A stretch of 64,000 nt of DNA from Ramlibacter sp. WS9 (GCF_003797765.1 NZ_RKMB01000009.1:62001-126000), one strand, 5' to 3'; positions 1-12,380 are shown, counted from the first letter of the stretch. A program made the numbers and translations. The notes: generated by a model from the letters alone, not told the origin.

Positions 1-1
1 G

Positions 2-388
2 GGCGTGAACCATCCCGTATTCAAGGACAAGCCGGTCAACCACGATCCGCGCGAGGTGTTCATCGCGGAGTTGATGGGCAAGCGCGGCGAGTACAACGTC
101 TTTCACGAGTTCTATCGCGCGTTGGTCCAGAAGCTCTATGACGAGGGCGTGTCGCGCAATGTGTATTGCGTGAACATCGACGCGGTGATCGCGGCCTTAT
201 TGCTCAAGACCGTGTGGCCGGCGTACCGCGCCGGCACGATCAAGGCCGATGCGCTGGAGACGGCGGCGTTCACGATCTTTCTCTATGCCCGCATGCTCGG
301 CTGCGCGGCCGAGATCGACGACCACCTCAACCGCGGCCGCAACATGGACACGCGTACGGCTGCCTCGGCCGTGCGGTTTTTGGCTTGA
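2..388 (+). CDS. C-terminal part of a citrate synthase/citryl-CoA lyase-like protein (5' truncated by window)
   Basis: The reading frame is open to the left edge, so the true start lies outside the window; the GTG at 5 is internal by appearance. The visible 128 residues resemble the C-terminal end of the citrate synthase/ATP-citrate lyase superfamily. A NID triplet sits where citrate synthases carry the catalytic Asp (NVD/NLD), followed by a helical Arg/Gly-rich tail containing EIDDHLNRGR. Proteins of this type catalyse formation or cleavage of citryl-CoA or citrate in the cytoplasm. It lies 18 bases upstream of a malic enzyme gene on the same strand, so the two may be co-transcribed. Only the C-terminus is visible, so the exact reaction cannot be decided. 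Confidence 0.6.
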   Translation, partial: GVNHPVFKDKPVNHDPREVFIAELMGKRGEYNVFHEFYRALVQKLYDEGVSRNVYCVNIDAVIAALLLKTVWPAYRAGTIKADALETAAFTIFLYARMLGCAAEIDDHLNRGRNMDTRTAASAVRFLA

Positions 389-406
389 CTTCGCGAGAAG
401 AAAATC

Positions 407-2737
407 ATGAGTGACACACTGAAGCAAGACGCCCTCGATTACCACCGCTACCCGACGCCGGGCAAGATCTCGGTGACGCCCACCAAGGCGATGGCCACCC
501 AGCGCGACCTGGGGCTGGCGTATTCGCCGGGCGTGGCTGAAGCCTGCCTGGCCATCGCCGAGGATCCGCGCGAGGCGGGCAACCTCACGGCCCGCAACAA
601 CCTGGTCGCTGTCATCACCAACGGCACGGCCGTTCTGGGCCTGGGCAACATCGGCGCGCTCGCCGGCAAGCCGGTGATGGAAGGCAAGGGCTGCCTGTTC
701 AAGAAGTTCGCGGGCATCGACGTGTTCGACATCGAACTGGACGAGCTCGATCCGGACAAGCTGATCGACACCATCGCACGGATGGAGCCGACTTTCGGCG
801 GCATCAACCTGGAAGACATCAAGGCGCCCGAGTGCTTCTACATCGAGAAGAAGCTGCGCGAGCGCATGAAGATCCCGGTGTTCCATGACGACCAGCACGG
901 CACGGCCATCGTGGCGGCGGCAGCGATCCTGAACGCGCTGCGGCTGGTCAAGAAGGACATTGCCGAGGTCAAGCTGGTGTGCTCCGGCGCCGGCGCCGCG
1001 GCCATCGCGTGCCTGGACCTGATCGTCAGCCTGGGCCTGAAGCGCAGCAACGTTCTTGTGGTCGACAGCAAGGGCGTGTTGTTCGCCGGCCGTGAAGGGA
1101 TGGACGCCAGCAAGGCGGGCTACGCGCAGGAAACCCGCGCTCGCACCCTGGCCGATGCCTGCGAGGGCGCCGATTTGTTCCTGGGCCTTTCTTCCGCCGG
1201 TGTGCTCAAGCCCGAGATGGTCAAGACCATGGCGCGCGACCCGATCATCCTGGCGATGGCCAACCCGGACCCGGAGATCAGCCCCGAAGCGGCGGTGGGG
1301 GCGCGTCCCGACGCGATCCTGGGGACCGGGCGTTCGGACTATCCGAACCAGATCAACAACGTGCTGTGCTTTCCCTTCATCTTCCGCGGCGCGCTGGACG
1401 TCGGCGCCACGACCATCAATGAGGAAATGAAGCTGGCGACAGTGCGCGCCATCGCCGACCTGGCCCACGCCGAAATCCCGGAATCCGTGGCCAAGGCCTA
1501 CGGTGGCGCGGGCCTGCGCTTCGGCCGCGATTACCTGATCCCCAAGCCCTTTGATCCTCGGCTGATCGAAGCAGTGGCGCCCGCCGTGGCGCGGGCCGCC
1601 ATGGACTCGGGTGTCGCCACGCGACCCATCGCCGACATGGAGGCCTACCGCGCCGGCCTCGCGCGGTTCGTCTACCGCTCGGGCTCGGCCATGCAGCCGG
1701 TGTTCGCCGCCGCGCAAAAAGCGCCCAAGCGCGTGGTCTATGCCGAGGGCGAAGACGAACGCGTGCTGCGCGCGGTGCAGATCGTCGTCGATGAGGGCCT
1801 GGCGTGGCCGATCCTCGTGGGCCGCCCGTCGGTGGTGGAACAGCGCATCCAGGACTACGGGTTGCGCCTGGCGCCGGGCCGCGACTTCGAGTTGGTCGAT
1901 CCCGATACCGACCCCCGCCTGCCGCAGGCCGCCCAAGCCTACTACCAGCTCACGCGACTGAAGGGCGTCACGCCGCTCGCGGCCGAGTCCGCGTTGCGCC
2001 GCAATCCCACGGTGCTGGCCGCGATGCTGGTGCACCGCGGCGAGGCCGATGCCTTGCTGTGCGGCATGTGGGGCGGCTTTCGCGGCCACCTCGACGTTGT
2101 GGGCGACGTCATCGGGCAACGTCCGGGCGTCGAGACACTGGGGGCGATGAACATGCTGATGCTGGCCGAGCGCACGCTGTTCATCTGCGACACCCACGTC
2201 AACTACGATCCGAGCCCGCAGCAGCTCGCCGAGATCGTCGTGCTGGCTGCCGACGAAGTTCGCCGCTTCGGCGTGGTGCCGCACGTGGCCCTGCTGTCGC
2301 ATTCGAGCTTCGGCAGCGACGACACGCCCAGTGCGCGCAAGATGCGCCGCGCGCTCGAGTTGATCCGCTCGCTCAAGCCCCGCTTCGAAGTCGAAGGCGA
2401 GATGCACGGCGATGCGGCCCTGTCCAAGGAATTGCTGGACCAAATGCATCCGGGTTCGGCCCTCTCGCGTGACGCCAACTTGTTGGTGATGCCCACACTG
2501 GACGCGGCCAACATCACATTCAATGTGCTCAAGGCCACTGCGGGCCACGGCATCACCGTGGGGCCCATCCTGCTGGGCCTGGCCAAGCCGGCCCACATCC
2601 TCACGCCCACGGCCACCGTCCGGCGCATCGTCAACATGTCGGCGCTGGCTTCAGTGGATTGCGCATCGGAATGGTCCAGCCGCACGGCGACTTCCGTGCT
2701 CTCGAAGATCCGGGCCGGTGCGGATGAGCTTGCGTAG
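407..2737 (+). CDS. maeB: NADP-dependent malic enzyme with phosphotransacetylase-like C-terminal domain (copy 1)
   Basis: Oxidative decarboxylation of malate to pyruvate and CO2 with reduction of NADP, in the cytoplasm. At 776 residues it has the long MaeB architecture: malic enzyme N-domain (about 15-150, with [10 protein letters not shown] near the start and the GKPVMEGKG lysine region near 88-95), nucleotide-binding domain (about 160-400, HDDQHGTA motif just before it), then a phosphate acetyltransferase-like domain (about 440-765). That last domain is thought to be regulatory (acetyl-CoA sensing) rather than catalytic in this family. Start ATG 407 is preceded by a GAGAAG ribosome site. 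A second copy lies at 10079-12373. The N-terminal halves are almost identical, with 122 consecutive identical bases (752-873 here), while the C-terminal domains differ clearly. Confidence 0.95.
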   Translation: MSDTLKQDALDYHRYPTPGKISVTPTKAMATQRDLGLAYSPGVAEACLAIAEDPREAGNLTARNNLVAVITNGTAVLGLGNIGALAGKPVMEGKGCLFKKFAGIDVFDIELDELDPDKLIDTIARMEPTFGGINLEDIKAPECFYIEKKLRERMKIPVFHDDQHGTAIVAAAAILNALRLVKKDIAEVKLVCSGAGAAAIACLDLIVSLGLKRSNVLVVDSKGVLFAGREGMDASKAGYAQETRARTLADACEGADLFLGLSSAGVLKPEMVKTMARDPIILAMANPDPEISPEAAVGARPDAILGTGRSDYPNQINNVLCFPFIFRGALDVGATTINEEMKLATVRAIADLAHAEIPESVAKAYGGAGLRFGRDYLIPKPFDPRLIEAVAPAVARAAMDSGVATRPIADMEAYRAGLARFVYRSGSAMQPVFAAAQKAPKRVVYAEGEDERVLRAVQIVVDEGLAWPILVGRPSVVEQRIQDYGLRLAPGRDFELVDPDTDPRLPQAAQAYYQLTRLKGVTPLAAESALRRNPTVLAAMLVHRGEADALLCGMWGGFRGHLDVVGDVIGQRPGVETLGAMNMLMLAERTLFICDTHVNYDPSPQQLAEIVVLAADEVRRFGVVPHVALLSHSSFGSDDTPSARKMRRALELIRSLKPRFEVEGEMHGDAALSKELLDQMHPGSALSRDANLLVMPTLDAANITFNVLKATAGHGITVGPILLGLAKPAHILTPTATVRRIVNMSALASVDCASEWSSRTATSVLSKIRAGADELA

Positions 2738-2890
2738 CGCGCCTCCGTAGTAACCCGCAATCACGCGCGCGACAAACCATACGCCGCACGCGGCGTCATT
2801 CCGGCACTTCGTTCAGGGTCCCACCCGCTGGGACTGTGAATGTCCTGAGAAAACAAGGACTTAGCAACGAGTCAACCCCTCCACACGCCC

Positions 2891-2906
2891 TGGCATGCCG
2901 ATTGCG
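2891..2906 (+). promoter_or_regulatory. Candidate sigma-54 (-24/-12) promoter of aceE
   Basis: The sequence TGGCATGCCGATTGC matches the RpoN consensus (TGGCACGN4TTGCW) at all but two informative positions and has the obligatory GG-N10-GC spacing. A start about 12 bases downstream would give a leader of about 50 bases to the aceE ATG at 2967. A second, weaker GG-N10-GC match (TGGCATGCGTGTGGC) lies at 2914-2928. The two share the direct repeat TGGCATGC, and an 8-bp inverted repeat CCACACGC/GCGTGTGG (2881-2888, 2920-2927) encloses the area, so the same bases could be an operator instead. Seen by eye only. Confidence 0.4.
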
Positions 2907-2966
2907 AACTACTTGGCATGCGTGTGGCGGGTGAAGCGACATACGCCAGACCAAAAAGGAGACGAA

Positions 2967-5648
<2,682 letters not shown>

Positions 5649-5654
5649 AAAAAA

Positions 5655-5735
5655 TGACCCCCCCCGATGCGCCTGCGGCGCCTCCCCCCAGGGGGCGCCG
5701 CCAGCGGCCCGGCGAAGCCGGTTCCGCGGCGGCCC
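5655..5735 (+). repeat. Three-hairpin intergenic repeat, copy 1 (aceE-aceF gap)
   Basis: Three short GC hairpins in series: GCGCC-TGC-GGCGC (5669-5681), a C5/G5 stem (5685-5695) and CCGGC-GAA-GCCGG (5709-5721). The same series with different loop bases lies at 19302-19385 between phaA and phaB. The element sits between the aceE stop and the aceF ribosome site, so it is transcribed within the operon and could affect termination, mRNA stability or the relative output of the two genes. Confidence 0.75.
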
Positions 5736-5808
5736 ACGTGTTCCATCGCGGCTTTCGAGCCTTGCAGGTGAATGCGGCGTCATGGCGAACTGAATCCAAG
5801 GACAACAA

Positions 5809-7419
5809 ATGAGTCAACTAACAGACATCCCGGTGCCCGACATCGGTGACTTCAAGGACGTGCCCGTGATCGAGATCTTCGTGAAGGTCGGCGACACGGT
5901 GAAGGCCGAGGACCCGCTGCTCTCGCTCGAATCCGACAAGGCCACGATGGACGTGCCCGCGCCGCACGGCGGCGTGGTGAAGGCCATCAACGTCAAGGTC
6001 GGCGACAAGGTCAGCCAGGGCAGTGTGGTGATGCAGTTCAATGGCGCGGCCGGTGCTGCTACAGCCGCTGCCCCCGCCGAGGCCGCCAAGCCCAGTGTCA
6101 GTGCCGCGCCCGCGCCCGTCAGCGCGCCGGCCGGGCTGGCCGAGGTGCGCGTGCCCGACATCGGCGAGTTCAAGGACGTGCCGGTGATTGAGATCTTCGT
6201 GAAGGTGGGCGACACGGTGAAGGCCGAGGACCCGCTGATGTCGCTCGAATCGGACAAGGCGACGATGGACGTACCCGCGCCGCTGGGCGGGGTGGTGCAG
6301 GAGATCCGCGTCAAGCTGGGGGACAAGGTTTCGGAGGGCAGCGTCATCATCATGCTGTCGACGGGGGCGGTGAGTGCACCCTCACCCCAGCCCTCTCCCG
6401 CTGCTGCGGGAGAGGGAGCGAAAACCGCTGCTGCCCCAGCTGCGACAGATGGAGCGAAGGCAGGCATCGACGAGAAGGCGTTTGCTTTGGCTTACGCCGG
6501 GCCGGCGGTGCGCAAGCTGGCGCGCGAACTGAGCGTGGACCTGGGCCGCGTGAAGGGTAGCGGCGCTCATGGACGCATCGTGCGTGAAGACGTCGAGGCG
6601 TTTGCCAAGAACGGCGGCGTGGCGGCGGCTGCAGCGGCCACACCGGCCAAGGCGGCAGCGGCTTCCGGCGGTGGCGGCGGTGGATTGGACCTGCTGCCCT
6701 GGCCCAAGGTCGACTTCGCCAAGTTCGGGCCGATCGAGCGCAAGGAACAGAGCCGCATCAAGAAGATCTCGGCCGCCAACCTGCATCGCAACTGGGTGGT
6801 CATTCCACACGTCACCACGCACGACGAGGCCGACATCACCGATCTCGAGCAGTTCCGCGTCCAGATGAACAAGGAGCTGGACAAGTCGGGCGTGAAGATC
6901 AGCATGCTGCCCTTCATGATCAAGGCCGCCGTGGCCACGCTGAAGAAATTCCCCGAATTCAACGCGAGCCTCGATGGCGACGCCCTGGTGCTGAAGAACT
7001 ACTGGCACATCGGCTTTGCCGCCGACACGCCCAACGGCTTGATGGTGCCGGTGATCCGCGACTCGGACAAGAAGAGCGTGCCGGAGATCGCCAAGGAGAT
7101 GGGCGAGCTGGCCAAGCTGGCGCGTGATGGCAAATTGAAGCCCGACCAGATGCAGGGCGGAACCTTCACGATCTCCTCGCTGGGGGGCATCGGCGGCAGG
7201 TACTTCACGCCCATCATCAATGCGCCCGAGGTGGCGATCATGGGCGTTTGCAAGAGCTACTGGAATCAGCACTCCAGCGACGGCAAGACCTACACGTCGC
7301 GCCTGACGCTGCCGCTGTCGCTGTCATGGGACCACCGCGTGATCGACGGCGCCGCCGCGGCCCGCTTCAACGTTCACTTCGCCAACCTGCTCGCCGACAT
7401 GCGTCGCGTGATGTTCTAA
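5809..7419 (+). CDS. aceF: Pyruvate dehydrogenase E2, dihydrolipoamide acetyltransferase with two lipoyl domains
   Basis: Transfers acetyl groups from E1 to CoA and forms the core of the complex. Order: lipoyl domain 1 (lipoyl lysine K44 in ESDKATMDVP), Ala/Pro linker, lipoyl domain 2 (K150, same motif), a second linker, E1/E3-binding domain (about 227-262), an Ala/Gly linker, and the catalytic domain with DHRVIDG (His 509). The two lipoyl domains are near-copies at both protein and DNA level, an internal duplication. The second linker (about residues 190-204) is encoded by a perfect 11-bp hairpin repeat that recurs in lpdA. Start ATG 5809 follows AAGGACAAC. The gene ends 13 bases before lpdA. 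Confidence 0.97.
   Translation: MSQLTDIPVPDIGDFKDVPVIEIFVKVGDTVKAEDPLLSLESDKATMDVPAPHGGVVKAINVKVGDKVSQGSVVMQFNGAAGAATAAAPAEAAKPSVSAAPAPVSAPAGLAEVRVPDIGEFKDVPVIEIFVKVGDTVKAEDPLMSLESDKATMDVPAPLGGVVQEIRVKLGDKVSEGSVIIMLSTGAVSAPSPQPSPAAAGEGAKTAAAPAATDGAKAGIDEKAFALAYAGPAVRKLARELSVDLGRVKGSGAHGRIVREDVEAFAKNGGVAAAAAATPAKAAAASGGGGGGLDLLPWPKVDFAKFGPIERKEQSRIKKISAANLHRNWVVIPHVTTHDEADITDLEQFRVQMNKELDKSGVKISMLPFMIKAAVATLKKFPEFNASLDGDALVLKNYWHIGFAADTPNGLMVPVIRDSDKKSVPEIAKEMGELAKLARDGKLKPDQMQGGTFTISSLGGIGGRYFTPIINAPEVAIMGVCKSYWNQHSSDGKTYTSRLTLPLSLSWDHRVIDGAAAARFNVHFANLLADMRRVMF
6379..6416 (+). repeat. Palindromic repeat inside aceF linker
   Basis: The 21 bases at 6379-6399 recur identically at 7685-7705 in lpdA. 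They run into a perfect 11-bp stem (CCCTCTCCCGC at 6391-6401 pairing with 6406-6416, loop TGCT). Translation in the aceF frame gives a Pro/Ser/Ala-rich stretch (PSPQPSP) in the flexible linker after lipoyl domain 2, where an insertion is tolerated. This looks like an intergenic-type palindrome that landed in frame. Confidence 0.8.
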
Positions 7420-7432
7420 GGCTCAAAACAAA

Positions 7433-9226
7433 ATGGCAGCACAACTCGTGGAAGTGAAAGTCCCCGACATCGGCGACTTCAAGGATGTCGCGGTGATCGA
7501 GGTGATGGTGAAGGTCGGCGAGACCATTGCCGTCGATACCGGCCTGGTCATGGTCGAGTCGGACAAGGCCTCGATGGAGATCCCGTCTACGCATGCCGGC
7601 GTGATCAAGGAGATCAAGGTCAAGGTGAATGACAAGGTCAGTGAGGGATCGGTGTTGCTGGTCGTGGAAGCGGCGGCAGCCAGCCCCTCACCCCAGCCCT
7701 CTCCCCAAAGGGGCGAGGGGGCAATTCAGGCTCCCTCTCCCGCCGCGCGGGAGAGGGCGGGGGGTGAGGGTGCTCCGGCGCCCGCCGCCTCCAGCTACGC
7801 CGGCAAGGCCGACGTCGAATGCGAAGTGCTGGTCCTCGGCGCAGGCCCCGGCGGCTACTCCGCGGCGTTCCGCAGCGCCGACCTCGGCATGAAGACCGTG
7901 CTGGTCGAGCGCTATGCCACGCTCGGCGGTGTCTGCTTGAACGTCGGCTGCATCCCCTCCAAGGCGCTGCTGCACACCGCATCCGTCATGGACGAAGTTG
8001 CGCACCTGCCTGACCACGGCATCAAGTACGGCCCGCCTGAGATCGACATCGACAAGCTGCGCGGATTCAAGGACGGCGTCATCAAGAAGCTCACCGGTGG
8101 CCTGGCCGGCATGGCCAAGGCGCGCAAGGTGGAAGTGCTCACCGGAGTGGGCAGCTTCCTCGATCCGCACCACCTGGAGGTGTCTTCGGCCGGTGGTGAC
8201 AAGAAGACGGTCGTGAAGTTCGCCAAGGCCATCATCGCGGCGGGCAGCCAGGCGGTGCAGCTGCCCTTCATGCCCAAGGACGAGCGCATCGTCGACTCCA
8301 CCGGGGCCTTGCTGCTCAAGTCCATCCCCAAGCGAATGCTGGTGGTGGGCGGCGGCATCATCGGGCTGGAGATGGCCACGGTGTATTCGACGCTGGGCAC
8401 CCGCATCGACGTGGTCGAGATGCTCGACGGGCTGATGCCGGGCGCCGACCGCGACCTCGTCAAGGTCTGGGAAAAGTTCAACGCGCCGCGCTTCGGCCAC
8501 GTGATGCTCAAGACCAAGACTGTCGGCGCCAAGGCGACGAAGGCAGGCATCGAAGTGAGCTTCGAAGGCGAGAAGGCACCCAAGGAGGCGCAGCTTTACG
8601 ACCTGGTGCTGGTGGCCGTGGGCCGCAGCCCCAACGGCAACAAGATCGGCGCAGACAAGGCCGGCGTCGCGGTGACCGACCGCGGCTTCATCAACGTCGA
8701 TCGGCAGATGCGCACCAACGTGCCTCACATCTTCGCCATCGGCGACATCGTCGGGCAACCAATGCTGGCGCACAAGGCCGTGCATGAGGCCCATGTGGCG
8801 GCCGAGGTCGCCCACGGTGAGCCATCCTCGTTCGACGCACGCCAGATTCCCTCGGTCGCGTACACGGACCCGGAGATCGCCTGGGCCGGCAAGACCGAAG
8901 AGCAATGCAAGGCCGAAGGCATCAAGTTCGGCAAGGCGGTGTTTCCCTGGGCCGCGTCCGGACGCGCCATCGCCAATGGCCGCGACGAAGGCTTCACCAA
9001 GCTCCTGTTCGACGAGGCGACGCACCGCGTGATCGGTGGCGGCATCGTCGGCACCCATGCCGGTGACCTGATCAGCGAGGTGTGCCTGGCGGTGGAGATG
9101 GGGTGCGAGCCCGCCGACATCGGCAAGACCATCCATCCGCATCCGACCCTCGGCGAATCGATCGGCATGACCGCCGAACTGTTCGAAGGCGTGTGCACCG
9201 ATTTGCCGCCGCAAAAGAAGAAGTAG
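7433..9226 (+). CDS. lpdA: Dihydrolipoyl dehydrogenase (E3) with N-terminal lipoyl domain
   Basis: Flavoprotein that reoxidises dihydrolipoamide with NAD. Residues 5-78 form a lipoyl domain (K45 in ESDKASMEIP). An unusual linker (about 80-125) follows, then a complete E3 with FAD motif GAGPGG, redox disulfide CLNVGC (C168/C173), NAD-binding GGGIIGLE and a C-terminal HPHPTLGES dyad region. E3 with its own lipoyl domain is known from Ralstonia/Alcaligenes-type PDH and supports a betaproteobacterial origin. The linker is encoded by a compound palindromic repeat (7685-7770). Spacing of 13 bases from aceF and 13 to the next gene suggests one transcript. Confidence 0.97.
   Translation: MAAQLVEVKVPDIGDFKDVAVIEVMVKVGETIAVDTGLVMVESDKASMEIPSTHAGVIKEIKVKVNDKVSEGSVLLVVEAAAASPSPQPSPQRGEGAIQAPSPAARERAGGEGAPAPAASSYAGKADVECEVLVLGAGPGGYSAAFRSADLGMKTVLVERYATLGGVCLNVGCIPSKALLHTASVMDEVAHLPDHGIKYGPPEIDIDKLRGFKDGVIKKLTGGLAGMAKARKVEVLTGVGSFLDPHHLEVSSAGGDKKTVVKFAKAIIAAGSQAVQLPFMPKDERIVDSTGALLLKSIPKRMLVVGGGIIGLEMATVYSTLGTRIDVVEMLDGLMPGADRDLVKVWEKFNAPRFGHVMLKTKTVGAKATKAGIEVSFEGEKAPKEAQLYDLVLVAVGRSPNGNKIGADKAGVAVTDRGFINVDRQMRTNVPHIFAIGDIVGQPMLAHKAVHEAHVAAEVAHGEPSSFDARQIPSVAYTDPEIAWAGKTEEQCKAEGIKFGKAVFPWAASGRAIANGRDEGFTKLLFDEATHRVIGGGIVGTHAGDLISEVCLAVEMGCEPADIGKTIHPHPTLGESIGMTAELFEGVCTDLPPQKKK
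7685..7770 (+). repeat. Compound palindromic repeat inside lpdA linker
   Basis: The outer arms CCCTCACCCC (7685-7694) and GGGGTGAGGG (7761-7770) are perfect complements. Inside lie a C/T-rich hairpin with an AAA(G) loop (about 7696-7719) and a perfect 11-bp stem (7733-7743 with 7747-7757, loop CGC) whose stem sequence equals that in aceF. The element keeps the frame open and encodes Pro/Gly/Ala-rich linker residues about 85-113. Confidence 0.8.
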
Positions 9227-9239
9227 GGGCCGCACCACC

Positions 9240-10046
9240 ATGTCCGTCAAGTTGGCGTTCGAAGCGATCGGCGACGGCCCGCCCGTCGTGATCCTGCACG
9301 GCCTTTTCGGCGCCGGCCGCAACTGGGCGCCGATCGCACGAGCCTTGGCCGACACCTACCGGCTCTATATGCCCGATGCGCGCAACCATGGCGCATCGCC
9401 CTGGGCCGAGACCATGTCGTATCCGGAGATGGCGCACGACGTCCTGGCGTTGATCGACCGCGAACGCCTGCAGCGGCCGGTGGTGATCGGGCACAGCATG
9501 GGCGGCAAGACGGCCATGGCCCTGGCACTCGAGCATCCGCACGCGATCGCGGGCATCGCCGTGATCGACATCGCGCCCGAGAGTTACGCGGACCAGTTCT
9601 CGCCCTATGTCGCCGCCATGCGCGGGCTCGATGTCGCGGCCGCCACCAGCCGCAGGGAGATCCGGCAGACCTTGGCCAGCCACCTCGGTGGCGATGCGCC
9701 CGTCGACTTCCTGATGCAGAACCTGCAGCGGCAGGACGAGCGATTCGATTGGCGCCTGAACCTCATGGCCACGGCCGTTTGCATGCGCGACCTGTGCGGT
9801 TTCCCGCAGCAGTTGCTGCGCCGGCACTACCCGGGGCCGTCCTTGTTCATTGCCGGAGAGCATTCCGATTACGTCCGCGCCGAATCGCGCGAAGGCATCG
9901 TCCGACTTTTCCCCCGCGCGCGGCTGCAGCACATCGCCGATGCCGGGCACTGGGTGCATGCCGACGAGCCCCAGGCGTTGCTGAATGCGCTGCGCGAGTG
10001 GCTGGGCGACACGGTCGCCCAACCAGCGACCTCGGCGACCAACTGA
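9240..10046 (+). CDS. Alpha/beta-hydrolase fold esterase (YbfF-like)
   Basis: A 268-residue cytoplasmic hydrolase with the family layout: oxyanion region LHGLFGAGRNW, nucleophile elbow GHSMGG (Ser about residue 84), an Asp near the late GEHSDYV motif and a C-terminal His in DAGHWVHAD. Similar proteins (E. coli YbfF) hydrolyse short acyl esters and acyl-CoA thioesters; the substrate here is unknown. It sits 13 bases after lpdA and 32 bases before maeB copy 2. That places it inside the pyruvate/malate block, where a thioesterase or esterase acting on acetyl- or malonyl-type esters would fit, but this is only inference from position. Confidence 0.8.
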   Translation: MSVKLAFEAIGDGPPVVILHGLFGAGRNWAPIARALADTYRLYMPDARNHGASPWAETMSYPEMAHDVLALIDRERLQRPVVIGHSMGGKTAMALALEHPHAIAGIAVIDIAPESYADQFSPYVAAMRGLDVAAATSRREIRQTLASHLGGDAPVDFLMQNLQRQDERFDWRLNLMATAVCMRDLCGFPQQLLRRHYPGPSLFIAGEHSDYVRAESREGIVRLFPRARLQHIADAGHWVHADEPQALLNALREWLGDTVAQPATSATN

Positions 10047-10078
10047 TACCGATACCAACCCCATCACGGAGACAAGAT

Positions 10079-12373
10079 ATGTCAGACAGCTTGCGCCAAG
10101 ACGCCCTCGACTACCACCGCTACCCGACGCCGGGCAAGATCTCGGTGACGCCTACCAAGGCGATGGCCACCCAGCGTGACCTGGGCCTTGCCTATTCGCC
10201 CGGCGTCGCCGAGGCTTGCCTGGCCATTGCCGAGGATCCGCGCGAGGCGGGCAACCTCACGGCTCGCAACAACCTGGTGGCCGTGATCACCAACGGCACG
10301 GCGGTGCTGGGTTTGGGCAACATCGGCGCGCTGGCCGGCAAGCCGGTGATGGAGGGCAAGGGGTGCCTGTTCAAGAAGTTCGCCGGCATCGATGTGTTCG
10401 ATATCGAACTGGACGAGCTCGACCCGGACAAGCTGATCGACACCATCGCACGGATGGAGCCGACTTTCGGCGGCATCAACCTGGAAGACATCAAGGCGCC
10501 CGAGTGCTTCTACATCGAGAAGAAGCTGCGCGAGCGCATGAAGATTCCGGTGTTCCACGACGACCAGCACGGCACGGCCATCGTGGCGGCGGCCGCCATC
10601 CTGAACGCACTGCGGCTGGTCAAGAAGGACATCAAGGAAGTCAAGCTGGTGGCGTCGGGCGCCGGCGCCGCGGCGCTGGCCTGCCTGGACCTGATCGTCA
10701 ACCTCGGCCTGCCGATGCGCAATGTTTTCGTGTCCGACAGCGCCGGCGTGGTCTATGCCGGACGCAAGGAGCAGATGGACCCGAACAAGGCCCGCTACGC
10801 GCAGGAAACGTCGGCGCGCAAGTTGGCCGACATCATCGGCGACGCCGACATCTTCCTCGGCCTGTCGGCCGGCGGCGTGCTCAAGCCCGAGATGGTCAAG
10901 GTGATGGCGCGCGACCCGATCATCCTGGCCATGGCCAACCCGACGCCGGAGATCGAGCCGGCAGACGCGCTGGCAGTTCGTCCCGACGCGATCATGGGAA
11001 CGGGCCGTTCGGACTACCCGAACCAGGTCAACAACGTCCTCTGTTTCCCGTTCATCTTTCGCGGTGCGCTGGACGTTGGCGCCACCACCATCAACGAGGA
11101 GATGAAACTGGCGGCTGTGCGTGCCATCGCCGAACTGGCGCATGCGGAAATTCCCGAAGTGGTCGCCCAGGCCTATGGCGCCGTGGGCCTGCGGTTCGGC
11201 GCCGACTACCTGATACCCAAGCCGTTCGACCCGCGCTTGATCGAAGTGGTCGCCCCGGCTGTCGCCCAAGCCGCGATTATGAGCGGTGTGGCCACGCGGC
11301 CCATCGCGGACATGGAGGCCTACCGCCAGCGCCTCTCCCAGTTCGTCTACCAGTCGGGCGGTGCGATGCAGCCGGTGTTCGCCGCCGCCAAGCGCGCGCC
11401 CAAGCGGGTCATCTACGCGGAAGGCGAAGACGAGCGGGTTCTGCGCGCCGCACAGGTTGTGGTGGATGAAGGCCTGGCGCGCCCGCTGCTGGTGGGCCGG
11501 CCCGATGTGATCGGCCAGCGCATCGAGAAGTTCGGGTTGCGCCTGAAGCCTGGTGTCGATTGCGAATGCGTGGACCTGCTGGATCCCGCGGTGTACGGCA
11601 GCGCGGCAGATTCCTACTACCAGCTCGCCCGCCGCGGCGGCGTCTCGCGCGCCGCGGCGCGCACCGAAATGCGAAGCCGCAGCTCCCTGCTGGGTGCCAT
11701 GCTCGTGCGCAGCGGCCAGGCGGACGCGATGCTGTGCGGCACCGTGGGCGGCTACGCCGATCACCTGCACTATGTGCGCGACGTGATCGGCTTGCGTGAG
11801 GGCAGCCGCACATTCGCGGCCATGCAGATGCTCATGCTGCCCGGCCGCCAGCTGTTCATCTGCGACACCCACGTCAATATCGAGCCCACGGCCGAACAGG
11901 TCGCCGAGATCGCGTTGATGGCGGCGGAAGCCGTGAAACGTTTCGGCATCGTCCCCAGCGTCGCGCTGCTGTCGCATTCCAGCTTCGGCAGCTCGAACGC
12001 GCCGGCGGCCGTGAAGATGCGCGAGGCCCTGGCGCTGGTCAAGGCGCGCGACCCCAGCCTCGCGGTGGAAGGCGAGATGCGAGGCGACGCGGCGCTGTCC
12101 AAGGAGATCCTCGATCGCGAGTTCCCGGACTCGGGGCTGGCGGGCGAAGCCAACGTGCTGGTCATGCCCAACGTCGACGCCGCCAACATCTCGTACAACC
12201 TGCTGCGCATCGCGGCCGGCGGCGGCATCACGGTGGGAGGCATCCTGCTCGGCGCGGACCGGCCGGTCCACATCCTCACGCCGTCCGCGACGGTGCGACG
12301 CATCGTCAACATGACCGCACTCGCCACGGTGGACGCCGCCGCGCAGCGGGCCAAGACGTGGACGCCGGACTGA
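10079..12373 (+). CDS. maeB: NADP-dependent malic enzyme with phosphotransacetylase-like C-terminal domain (copy 2)
   Basis: The same reaction and architecture as the gene at 407-2737 (764 residues; malic, NADP-binding and PTA-like domains). ATG 10079 is chosen because it gives the same N-terminus ([20 protein letters not shown]) as copy 1 and follows a GGAGAC ribosome site. The frame is open for 110 codons upstream, but that part overlaps the hydrolase gene. The first ~195 residues are almost identical to copy 1, including 122 identical bases at 10424-10545. The PTA-like domain (about 430-760) has many substitutions, so the two enzymes may differ in acetyl-CoA or other effector control. It lies 7 bases upstream of lipA. 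Confidence 0.95.
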   Translation: MSDSLRQDALDYHRYPTPGKISVTPTKAMATQRDLGLAYSPGVAEACLAIAEDPREAGNLTARNNLVAVITNGTAVLGLGNIGALAGKPVMEGKGCLFKKFAGIDVFDIELDELDPDKLIDTIARMEPTFGGINLEDIKAPECFYIEKKLRERMKIPVFHDDQHGTAIVAAAAILNALRLVKKDIKEVKLVASGAGAAALACLDLIVNLGLPMRNVFVSDSAGVVYAGRKEQMDPNKARYAQETSARKLADIIGDADIFLGLSAGGVLKPEMVKVMARDPIILAMANPTPEIEPADALAVRPDAIMGTGRSDYPNQVNNVLCFPFIFRGALDVGATTINEEMKLAAVRAIAELAHAEIPEVVAQAYGAVGLRFGADYLIPKPFDPRLIEVVAPAVAQAAIMSGVATRPIADMEAYRQRLSQFVYQSGGAMQPVFAAAKRAPKRVIYAEGEDERVLRAAQVVVDEGLARPLLVGRPDVIGQRIEKFGLRLKPGVDCECVDLLDPAVYGSAADSYYQLARRGGVSRAAARTEMRSRSSLLGAMLVRSGQADAMLCGTVGGYADHLHYVRDVIGLREGSRTFAAMQMLMLPGRQLFICDTHVNIEPTAEQVAEIALMAAEAVKRFGIVPSVALLSHSSFGSSNAPAAVKMREALALVKARDPSLAVEGEMRGDAALSKEILDREFPDSGLAGEANVLVMPNVDAANISYNLLRIAAGGGITVGGILLGADRPVHILTPSATVRRIVNMTALATVDAAAQRAKTWTPD

Positions 12374-12380
12374 GCACGCT

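Noticed and set aside
9749..10078. N-terminal extension of maeB copy 2 by 110 codons
   Set aside because: It overlaps the hydrolase gene in another frame. Copy 1 and the ribosome site place the start at 10079.
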